Of a stretch of 64,000 nt of DNA, positions 56,962-64,000 are shown piece after piece. Made by a program: the position numbers and the translations under genes. The stretch is from NCBI RefSeq assembly GCF_017745095.1, contig NZ_JAGHZZ010000013.1:72046-136045 (forward strand), in the 5' to 3' direction. Source of the stretch: Sporocytophaga sp. (GTDB lineage: Bacteria > Bacteroidota > Bacteroidia > Cytophagales > Cytophagaceae). The notes under the pieces were generated by a model. It made no database searches. It saw nothing but the letters and a program-made list of their open reading frames with translations, and was not told the DNA's origin. The stretch's first letter is position 1; each line of letters starts with the position of its first letter.

Positions 56962-57006
56962 TTAATCTAACTTCCATCCTTTATCATCCTCTACTATAAT
57001 CTCTAC
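56962..57006 (-). pseudogene. Coding-like remnant (C-terminal tail)
   Basis: On the minus strand this reads EIIVEDDKGWKLD followed by TAA at 56962-56964. It resembles the C-terminal end of a small secreted protein, like the TEDGWKVL tail of the DUF2314 gene product nearby, but the bases before it do not continue the frame. Short and uncertain. Confidence 0.3.
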
Positions 57007-57066
57007 TGATCACCTTCAGGCCTGTGTCCAAGGTATATGAACAGGAGTACAAAAATCTTTTACATC

Positions 57067-57312
57067 TTAATTTCTTGCTAAACCATATAGCATAAGCTTA
57101 CAAGCAGCTAATAATATCAATAAAAATACAATAAGTATGACAAGGTAAAATAATAGCTTAACTAAAAAGCTTCTATTTTTAATTGTACTAATATAAAACT
57201 TGGTTTTATTTATTGAAATAGAAATCAAAAGTACAATAGGCAATACAAAGAACAAGCTTATTAATAACACAGATGTCATTAAAGCCCCAATATCCCCCGA
57301 AAGAAAAATCAT
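57067..57312 (-). CDS. Small two-helix membrane protein (81 aa)
   Basis: An 81-aa hydrophobic protein with two predicted membrane helices (about residues 13-33 and 50-71), separated by a basic loop (NKTKFYISTIKNRS). No motif or family recognised. It follows the DUF2314 gene on the same strand at 156 bases. Starts with ATG at 57312. Confidence 0.5.
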   Translation of the reverse strand: MIFLSGDIGALMTSVLLISLFFVLPIVLLISISINKTKFYISTIKNRSFLVKLLFYLVILIVFLLILLAACKLMLYGLARN

Positions 57313-57468
57313 TTATTCCTATGTTTACTATCTCCAATTGTTAAAAATATCTCTCACTATATTATCAGCAGCTATATAACTGATTGCTATCATCGTATCT
57401 TTTCTGATTTATTTTAGTATTCTACCCTTCTCTTCGTCTTATGATTCGAAGAAAAAAAACATAGATTT

Positions 57469-58356
57469 TTAATCTACCGGATTCAGTACTTTCCATCCAT
57501 CTTCTGTCTTATAAGTATTCAATCTTTGCATCGATTTTCCACCATCAGGGTAATAACAGATTTCAGTAACAATTATATGATTATCACTTATCTTTTCCCT
57601 TTTCGGAAATGCTCTTATAATTCCTTTGAATTTTGGCATTCCACTATCTTGAAGAGATTTAATAAATGAAAGTTTAAGCACTTCAGCTGTTTTTTCTACA
57701 ACCTCTTTTCCCAGGTCTCCTTTACCCATTTTAGAAAGCATCAATTCTGCTTCTGCATAAAAGTCTTTACAGTTAATTGCCTTTTCCAGATTATCTTCAT
57801 CATATGCTTCTTCAATTAGCATTATCGCACCTTCAGGAGTGACATCAGAGGGCAAGAAATAGTCTTCTCCATCATCTACGATCATCCCTCCTAATCCTTT
57901 ATCAAAATTTTTCAATTCTGTTCCTGACAAATTATCTCTAATAGCTCTTATTGTATAACCTCCAATTAATCGACCATTTTCAATTATCATCCAGTCTGAA
58001 ACCAATGCTCTATCAATTTCAATTTTCTGATCTATTTTTACATTCTTAACATCAATTGGTTTATTCCCAACAATCCCAAACAAATTACCTTCTTCATCAA
58101 AACTAGGCTGCGTCAGCCAAATATGTTCAATCTTTTCGCCATCCACTATTTTCACTTTAATTGAAAAATATTGTTGTCTGGGTTGTGGATTCGTTAAACT
58201 CTTCTCAAAATAATGAAGAGTCAATTTAGCCTTTTCCATTGCCCAATTCATTTTATCATCTTCGGTTTGAACTCTAATAACATCTGGCTGATTGGGCCTT
58301 TGACGTATATTTTGGCTATGTGTTTTTTTCCCAAACAGTTTAGAAAATAGTCCCAT
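57469..58356 (-). CDS. DUF2314 (YegJ-like) protein
   Basis: A 295-aa protein. After a Gly/Lys-rich start (MGLFSKLFGKK), residues about 30-140 form a DUF2314 domain: DKMNWAMEKAKLTLHYFEKSL, FSIKVKIVDGEKIEHIWL, NLFGIVGNKP and VSDWMIIENGRLIGGYTIRAIRD. DUF2314 is common in immunity-like proteins and in unknown cytosolic proteins. The rest (about 150-295) is alpha/beta with a short terminal tail TEDGWKVLNPVD. No signal peptide. Function not established. Confidence 0.75.
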   Translation of the reverse strand: MGLFSKLFGKKTHSQNIRQRPNQPDVIRVQTEDDKMNWAMEKAKLTLHYFEKSLTNPQPRQQYFSIKVKIVDGEKIEHIWLTQPSFDEEGNLFGIVGNKPIDVKNVKIDQKIEIDRALVSDWMIIENGRLIGGYTIRAIRDNLSGTELKNFDKGLGGMIVDDGEDYFLPSDVTPEGAIMLIEEAYDEDNLEKAINCKDFYAEAELMLSKMGKGDLGKEVVEKTAEVLKLSFIKSLQDSGMPKFKGIIRAFPKREKISDNHIIVTEICYYPDGGKSMQRLNTYKTEDGWKVLNPVD

Positions 58357-58642
58357 TGTGATTTCTATTTAAAAGATTTTTAAATGTATTTAATCTCGAT
58401 CAACCTCTCCCAAATATAACCAGCTTTTTTTATTAATCAGCTTTTCAATATGTGTACTTGACTTTTTCCAGTCTGCATCAAAAATTTGCTCTCATCTGCC
58501 TACTTAAGTTAGCTTAGGAAAATAACCTTCATGTTTTTAAGAAACAATAAAATATGTTTGAATAAACCTTTGGACATTAAATCTCCCATAAGAAAGATTA
58601 CCAGCAAAATTATTTCAATCAACTAATCAAATATTTTCAACC

Positions 58643-59383
58643 ATGTTAAAAGAAAAATTAAAACTCCTTATTGTTGGAACCAATGAATCCGAGTCAAAAA
58701 AGATTGTCCAGGAATGCAGACTATCTGGAATAAATGAAATTATTCTGGCAACAGGAGCTCAGGAAGCCCTTAATTACTTTAAAACTTATAATGTTAACAT
58801 TTGCATTATCGACTGCAGAGTTGATCATAAAAAGAAGATAGACCTTGCCTGTGAGTTAAAGAACAAATTTATCAGTCCAATAATTTTGATTGTACCTGCT
58901 CTACCTGCAGAAATACTTTTATCAGCACAAATGGTTAATCCTTTCTATATGCTGATCAGCCCCTTAAAACAATTTGAACTTTGCCGTTGTCTTGAATTGG
59001 CAATTAGATTTTATTCCATTAGTAAAGAACTTCGTAACGAGCAACATGAAAATTTGAATTTAATAACAAAGGAAAAATTTCTGTTTGTTAAAGTCAAAGA
59101 CCGATATCAGAAGATAAAATTGCAAGACATTATTCTGGCAAAAGCATCAGGTAATTATACTATTATTATACTTAAGAAATCTGAGATTCTAATTTCATCC
59201 TCATTAAATATAGTTGAAAAATCTTTGCCCGGATCTTCATTTATGAGAGTTCACCGTTCATTTGTAATCAATATTGAGTATCTGGAATCTTTTTTTGGGA
59301 ATACCTTAAAAGTTGATGTCCTACAAGTCCCGATAGGTAAAAATTATCGCAAAATATTTCTAGACAATTTTATAATCATCTGA
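58643..59383 (+). CDS. LytTR DNA-binding regulator with degenerate receiver domain
   Basis: A 246-aa regulator. Residues 6-120 fold like a receiver: the phospho-Asp position is present (IIDCR, D57), but the acidic pair at the end of strand 1 is replaced (LIVGTN) and the strand-5 Lys is Ser107 (ISPLK). This suggests a receiver that is not phosphorylated in the usual way. Residues about 145-243 form a LytTR domain (KEKFLFVKVKDRYQKI, FMRVHRSFVINIEYL), which binds DNA as direct repeats. No kinase is adjacent. The next gene starts 141 bases downstream on the same strand. Confidence 0.82.
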   Translation: MLKEKLKLLIVGTNESESKKIVQECRLSGINEIILATGAQEALNYFKTYNVNICIIDCRVDHKKKIDLACELKNKFISPIILIVPALPAEILLSAQMVNPFYMLISPLKQFELCRCLELAIRFYSISKELRNEQHENLNLITKEKFLFVKVKDRYQKIKLQDIILAKASGNYTIIILKKSEILISSSLNIVEKSLPGSSFMRVHRSFVINIEYLESFFGNTLKVDVLQVPIGKNYRKIFLDNFIII

Positions 59384-59524
59384 TCAACCTTTACATCTAT
59401 TATTTAGATGTTCAATAAAAAAAACAATCCGTTCACACTTATTTTTTTCTATCTAATTACAGATGACCTTAATTGCATCATCTGATCAGAAAACAATTTT
59501 TGTTAAACCTTAAATCTTCTAATT

Positions 59525-60721
59525 ATGCAAAACAATAATGTAACAGGAAGCTTTGATGTAGCATTTTTTACAGAAAAGGACTTCAGAATTTTTGGTAAAG
59601 AATTTGCCAAATGTTATGCGAACATGAATGTTAATGGCTATCTTGAAAAGCCACTTCCGAAGGGCAATCTGACATACGAAGTCAAATTTAATGTAAATGC
59701 TGGTTGTGATACAATTCTCAAAAAATTTCAATTGGGCTATGATAAGACTTTTGAAAATAAAAAAAAGCATCATCTCAATCTTGCAATTGACGACTATGTA
59801 TATAATAAATCTCAGGAATTGATCATATATGATGACAAATTCACTGCAGAGTTAATTTCCTGCGGAAGGAGATCTTATTCTCTTGACAAACTAGAACAAA
59901 TACGCCAGGCTCATCAGTTTTTTCCGGAAAAAGATGAGACAACAGAAGATTCAAATAACTATATCGACAAAGATGGCCTTGTTCAGTTTATTGTAGCTGG
60001 AGAACTTGCTTCTAATCCGGAAGTAATGGCTAAAATTACAAGTTTGAAAAAGGATCTGATTGCTATGGTATCTATAGCTACCAATTATGTTAATAAAATA
60101 GCTACAGACAATAATAACCCTGCAATAAAAAAAGACCCTGTAACATGGTATGATGTTCTTGGCCATCTGCCTCTTATCGGTCCTTCAAAACTGGAAGCCA
60201 AGACTTATGCAAGAAGCATGAAAGGGATAACTATTGCAAAAGAATTCCTTGATTTTATTATGAATGTTGTTACGGCAGATGCATCTGGTGCACTTAACAG
60301 CTTTAAAGATTTTCTTTCTAAACAAGGTGAAGCTATAAATATAGGAATTGAAAACAACTCAGATACTTATAACACTGTAACTATCAGTATAGTAGTTGAA
60401 GTTATGGAGGTTAAAGATCAGATTATATATCTTCCTAAAATAAAAATGTATTCAATACTTTTCACAAGAGACAATAGTGCGGTTACAACATCTTGCGGCT
60501 CCTATGAAAGTGTAAATATTAACTTCAACTACCAGGAGGTTTCATCACTATTTGATTACGAGGGTTTAGAAAATCCAGAAATTAAAAAAATATTCGAAGA
60601 CTTTATTAATGGAAAAAGAAAGGCCCAGATCGAGGATGCCGACACTTTCTTCAATGATGATTTTGAAACTCAAGAACAAACACCAGTTTCTAAAAGAAAT
60701 CTGAAGAGAGAAAGAGTATAA
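59525..60721 (+). CDS. Unknown 398-aa protein downstream of a LytTR regulator
   Basis: A soluble protein with no signal peptide. It begins MQNNNVTGSFDVAFFTEKDF, then beta-rich segments (NLTYEVKFNVNAGCDTIL, QELIIYDDKFTAELIS), a helical middle (about residues 175-270, ending GIENNSDTYNTV) and a beta-rich C-terminal half with a charged tail KRNLKRERV. No family recognised. It is the only gene downstream of the LytTR regulator on the same strand before a terminator, so it is a plausible target or partner. Confidence 0.6.
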   Translation: MQNNNVTGSFDVAFFTEKDFRIFGKEFAKCYANMNVNGYLEKPLPKGNLTYEVKFNVNAGCDTILKKFQLGYDKTFENKKKHHLNLAIDDYVYNKSQELIIYDDKFTAELISCGRRSYSLDKLEQIRQAHQFFPEKDETTEDSNNYIDKDGLVQFIVAGELASNPEVMAKITSLKKDLIAMVSIATNYVNKIATDNNNPAIKKDPVTWYDVLGHLPLIGPSKLEAKTYARSMKGITIAKEFLDFIMNVVTADASGALNSFKDFLSKQGEAINIGIENNSDTYNTVTISIVVEVMEVKDQIIYLPKIKMYSILFTRDNSAVTTSCGSYESVNINFNYQEVSSLFDYEGLENPEIKKIFEDFINGKRKAQIEDADTFFNDDFETQEQTPVSKRNLKRERV

Positions 60722-60742
60722 GCAATAAGGGACTTCCTGAAA

Positions 60743-60771
60743 TATGCTGCTTCTGAAAATGGAGCAGCATA
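60743..60771 (+). terminator. Hairpin terminator
   Basis: Stem TATGCTGCT (60743-60751) and AGCAGCATA (60763-60771), 9 bp with 11-base loop, 21 bases after the stop. The following ACTTTATTTATTC is only moderately T-rich. Confidence 0.6.
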
Positions 60772-60811
60772 ACTTTATTTATTCAGAGAGAATACGGACT
60801 GAGCAGAAGTG

Positions 60812-61873
60812 CTACTTATCCCAGGAAAATATTTTCTTCCAATCATCCTTCATACTTACAACGAACCATCCATTATTAGAAGCTGCATTTAATGCCTTGT
60901 CTAATTTACCAACAGGAGACTTACGGTCATAAGCCCACTCTCTTTCTGCATCATCATGGTGAACAATAACCCCCAATGTTGGCCCCTTTCCTTTTGTAGT
61001 CCATTCAAGCATTTGAAAGTCTCCATCGGAATTCCCAAAAGCCGCAATTGGTCTCTTTCCTATATGTGAGTTAATTCCTTCAGGCTTTCCAGCCTTGTCA
61101 TCAATAAAATCTATTTTGCGTTGACGAAAAAGTTCTGGCATTCCATCCTTTACTTCGTACTTAGTCTTGATGCTGCTTCCTATTACCTGCTCTGGTGAAA
61201 CCCCATACACCTTTTGACTCCATGGACGCATAAACTCTATTCCTCCACCCGATACAATAAAAGTTTTAAATCCATTTGTTCTCAAATAAGTCAGCAATTC
61301 GAGCATGGGTTGGTAAACACATTCGGTATATGGCTTATCAAAGCGGGGATGTTTTGCTGTAGTAGTCCATGCTAGAACTTCTTGCTCAAATTCCTCAGTG
61401 GTCATGCCTGCATGAGTATCCATAACTATTTCCATAACCGCTAATTCTCCCCCTTTATCCAATAGTTCCATATTACCTTGCATAAGAGATTTAAATGGTT
61501 CCCTATTTTTCCATTCAGGATGGTCAAGTGATACCTTATTTATAGCAAACGCGACCTGAGAATACGTTGGTTGCTCTACCCACAGTGTACCATCATTATC
61601 AAATACAGCTATCCGATCTTCTTCCTTTACAAAAGACGGCCCTTCTTTGGTTACTAATTTAACAAAGGATATAATTGAATCTTTTATTTTACCATCATTC
61701 CACGAAGGAAGTGGATCTGATTCGTTAAAGGCTTCCTGCTTAATAGCAGGAGGTGTTGAGTCTTGTGTTACTCTCTCTTCTTTTACATCTTTATTACATC
61801 CGAACAGTAATGAACAACTGAATATAACTTGCAAAATAAAAATCCGATTGATTGGTGAAGATATTCTACACAT
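60812..61873 (-). CDS. HAD-family lipoprotein phosphatase
   Basis: A 353-aa envelope lipoprotein: signal ending SCSLLFGC with Cys26. Catalytic motifs: IAVFDNDGTLWVEQ (motif I, first Asp the nucleophile), FIVSGGGIEF (motif II Ser), Lys near KPYTEC or KYEVKDG, and AFGNSDGDFQML (motif IV acidic residues). Related exported HAD hydrolases are nonspecific acid phosphatases. No close partner; the DUF2490 gene lies upstream on the same strand, 157 bases off. Confidence 0.85.
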   Translation of the reverse strand: MCRISSPINRIFILQVIFSCSLLFGCNKDVKEERVTQDSTPPAIKQEAFNESDPLPSWNDGKIKDSIISFVKLVTKEGPSFVKEEDRIAVFDNDGTLWVEQPTYSQVAFAINKVSLDHPEWKNREPFKSLMQGNMELLDKGGELAVMEIVMDTHAGMTTEEFEQEVLAWTTTAKHPRFDKPYTECVYQPMLELLTYLRTNGFKTFIVSGGGIEFMRPWSQKVYGVSPEQVIGSSIKTKYEVKDGMPELFRQRKIDFIDDKAGKPEGINSHIGKRPIAAFGNSDGDFQMLEWTTKGKGPTLGVIVHHDDAEREWAYDRKSPVGKLDKALNAASNNGWFVVSMKDDWKKIFSWDK

Positions 61874-62030
61874 AAAGAATATAATTATTATATTGATTAC
61901 TTACTCTCGCACAACGAAACCTACATGGGAGGCTCCGGAAATAAATTCTGTTCAATTGAGCTCTAAAGCAGTTCTGGTTTACTTTATTTATCAAAGAAAT
62001 CTCCCACTAAAAGACATATCAAATAGATAC

Positions 62031-62801
62031 TCACTCAACCTTTCTAAAATTTATATCATAATACATTGAAATAATAAATCCCTTATTATATTCATAAACA
62101 TATTTTCCAGTATCCTTTTCTTTGTGTTGATGCTTTGATAGTTGAAAGAAATAACCTCCTTCAAATTTGAGATTCTTCACAACTTTGTAGCCCAAACCTA
62201 TAAATAATCGATTTTGATCAAAACAGTTTTTCCCTGTATTACCACCAAATCGAATAAAAATTTCATCATAAGCTGTCAGGTATGGCTCCCTTGCATCTAC
62301 TGTATTTCCCTTAAAGGAAAAGTCGACTTTTAATTGGTATCTGATCCTGTTTTTATAATCCCATCCGGTAATTTTATGACCAGTACTATCCGTAAGCTTT
62401 GCAACAAATCGCTGCTCTAATCTTAAACGATTGTCAAATTCAAATTTCCAATATGGAATTTTAAATTTGAGATCTTCAAAGATTCTGTTTTCCGGATAGG
62501 GCTCTTTAGCGGTTGGATAATCACCATATGGATATGTCTCTACAAAAACATACCCTAGCACGACAGAGAGGCGTTCTGTAATACTATAATTAACCCCTAC
62601 CCTAACCAAGGATTGTTGCCAGGTAGTGATAAAATGTGTCCTCCTCCATTGATATTCTGTATGCAATCCAAACTTCTTGCTCAATTTGTGATCACCGAAA
62701 TAAGAATACCATCCAACATTATTAAAATCTTTAATTCTCTCCTGGGCCTTTGCTTTATACAAACAGAAGCTTAATATTAAGAATAAAATTTTGGTTTTCA
62801 T
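62031..62801 (-). CDS. DUF2490 outer-membrane beta-barrel protein
   Basis: A 256-aa exported protein: signal peptide MKTKILFLILSFCLYKAKAQ, followed by alternating strands (NNVGWYSYFGDHKLSKKFGL, WRRTHFITTWQQSLVRVGVNY, RLEQRFVAKL, FEGGYFFQLSKHQHKE) typical of DUF2490, a small outer-membrane barrel family in Bacteroidota. The C-terminal strand is aromatic. Function unknown. Single gene. Confidence 0.85.
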   Translation of the reverse strand: MKTKILFLILSFCLYKAKAQERIKDFNNVGWYSYFGDHKLSKKFGLHTEYQWRRTHFITTWQQSLVRVGVNYSITERLSVVLGYVFVETYPYGDYPTAKEPYPENRIFEDLKFKIPYWKFEFDNRLRLEQRFVAKLTDSTGHKITGWDYKNRIRYQLKVDFSFKGNTVDAREPYLTAYDEIFIRFGGNTGKNCFDQNRLFIGLGYKVVKNLKFEGGYFFQLSKHQHKEKDTGKYVYEYNKGFIISMYYDINFRKVE

Positions 62802-62978
62802 TGAGACTTACCTATAGTCATTCCATTGCAACACGATTGCCACAACATTGTTTATAGAGAATCTCAATGGATGGGGAGAAATTTCTTTCCCTTATATAAT
62901 TCAGTTAATAGTTGAGTTTTTTCACTACAACTTTTGGACATTCCTGAGATGAAATATGAGTATGTGGTGCGTAGATCT

Positions 62979-64000
62979 TTATTTACAATATTCCTTAATT
63001 CCCACATCAGCGTCAGGCTCGCCATACTTTTTAGCATTATAAAAGTCTATACAAAAATTCTGCATTCCAAGTTTTTGCTTCACTTGAGCCAGAACTATAT
63101 AACCATAGCCGTATTTAGGATTTAATTCAACAGCTTTAGAAGCGTCTTCTAATGATTTATTATACTGACCAAGTTCTAAATATAAAAATGACCGATATCC
63201 AAACGCTCTGAAAAAATCAGGCTTAATTGAAAGCGATCTGTTAAAATCTGCTTCTGCTTCTTTATATTTTTTTAATTTCCTATAACAAAGACCTCTATCA
63301 ATATAAGGTACATGATTTTGTGGATTTAGTTCAATCAATTTAGTTGAATACTCAATTGACTTAACAAACTCTTTTTGATCAAAATACAATAGGCTTAGAT
63401 TATCATAAAGCAAATCTTTAATAGGATTGGGCAATTCCAGTGCTTTTAAATAATCCTTTTCAGCATTAGGATAATCTTTTGATTTATAATAGCAATAACC
63501 ACGATTTAGATAATACTCTGATGTAGGGACTGTCTTTTCTATTAATTGTGAATATGCCTTGACGCCTTGTTTATAAAGTTTGCTGACAGCACATAATTCA
63601 GCTACAAATTTCAATTGTTGAGTGAGTGAGCCATTACAAACCGAGTCTGGGATATCAAATACATTTCTGTACCCTAAATCGTATGCAGTTGTTTTATCTT
63701 TACATGCAGAGTTAACATCAAAAAGATATAAGTTAATTTTTGAACGAGCGGAATATGCTTGCGAATATTTTTTATCTAAAAGAATCGCTTTATTTATTTG
63801 CTCCAAACTTTCGATGATTTTTTCATTGCCAAGTAAAATAATTGCGAAATTATTATGAAGTTCAGGAGTTTCATGTCCCTTTTTAAGAGCATATCTATAA
63901 TCTTTTTCCGCTTCTGCGGTATTGGACAATTGCTGATTCACAATTCCACTCCAATAATAATACTCCCCCTTTGGCTGCAACTGAATAGCTTTCCCTAATG
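62979..64000 (-). CDS. TPR-repeat protein (5' part beyond the window)
   Basis: The frame is open through the right edge of the window; at its end the sequence reads LGKAIQLQPKGEYYYWSG without a start codon, so the gene begins outside. At least nine tetratricopeptide repeats are visible, e.g. YYYWSGIVNQQLSNTAEAEK, AYSARSKINLYLFDVNSA, YYLNRGYCYYKSKDYPNAEK and PYIDRGLCYRKLKKYKEAE. These form a protein-interaction scaffold. The C-terminal end (KYGEPDADVGIKEYC) is not repeated. Confidence 0.85.
   Translation of the reverse strand, partial: LGKAIQLQPKGEYYYWSGIVNQQLSNTAEAEKDYRYALKKGHETPELHNNFAIILLGNEKIIESLEQINKAILLDKKYSQAYSARSKINLYLFDVNSACKDKTTAYDLGYRNVFDIPDSVCNGSLTQQLKFVAELCAVSKLYKQGVKAYSQLIEKTVPTSEYYLNRGYCYYKSKDYPNAEKDYLKALELPNPIKDLLYDNLSLLYFDQKEFVKSIEYSTKLIELNPQNHVPYIDRGLCYRKLKKYKEAEADFNRSLSIKPDFFRAFGYRSFLYLELGQYNKSLEDASKAVELNPKYGYGYIVLAQVKQKLGMQNFCIDFYNAKKYGEPDADVGIKEYCK

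Overview
The window is a chromosomal segment of an AT-rich Bacteroidota bacterium, most like a free-living Cytophagales-type (Sporocytophaga/Cytophaga-like) organism. Evidence: three proteins with C-terminal type IX secretion (T9SS) sorting domains, Bacteroidota-restricted families (DUF2490, DUF4197, alginate-export porin, DKNYY, tRNA_anti-like lipoprotein), many lipoproteins with a short lipobox, weak Shine-Dalgarno signals and promoters resembling TTTG-N19/20-TAnnTTTG. No rRNA, tRNA, CRISPR array, phage block or insertion sequence was recognised.

Layout. 1-5 kb: a tiny Lys-rich protein, a methyltransferase, then eutC-eutB (ethanolamine ammonia-lyase, eutB broken by one missing base), an NlpE-like lipoprotein and small proteins. 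5-14 kb: housekeeping genes murI, metY, csp and ttcA, with a CHASE/PAS sensor kinase and an AsmA-like envelope protein. 14-18 kb: two more sensor kinases (one has lost its phospho-accepting His) and a HAD phosphatase. 18-25 kb: an SDR protein, selO, an M3 peptidase, a metallophosphoesterase, a frameshifted unknown gene and an orphan lipoyl-domain protein. 25-32 kb: a glycosyltransferase, lipoproteins, an ArsR repressor with an SRPBCC-VOC fusion, an MpaB-type protein, a GlxA-like AraC regulator opposite two tandem SRPBCC genes, and a beta-carbonic anhydrase. 32-44 kb: secreted GH5 hydrolase, DUF2233 protein, T9SS cargo, GAF sensor kinase, alginate-export porin, DUF4197 lipoprotein and a covalent-FAD oxidase. 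44-52 kb: an accessory stretch of lipoproteins and surface proteins with little recognisable function. 52-57 kb: a 1235-aa DUF4157 polymorphic protein with two candidate micro-peptides behind it, then a rearranged patch with a 25-bp inverted repeat and gene remnants. 57-64 kb: a DUF2314 protein, a LytTR regulator with a degenerate receiver followed by an unknown 398-aa protein, a HAD lipoprotein, a DUF2490 protein and a TPR protein cut by the window end.

Most genes are single or in pairs, often convergent and separated by strong bidirectional hairpin terminators. Four sensor kinases lie here without adjacent response regulators, so signalling partners are elsewhere. Two independent one-base losses (in eutB and in the gene near 23.8 kb) are either real decay or base-calling errors. 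The best candidates for new biology are the DUF4157 protein with its unexplained C-terminal half, the degenerate-receiver LytTR regulator plus 398-aa protein, and the His-less kinase.
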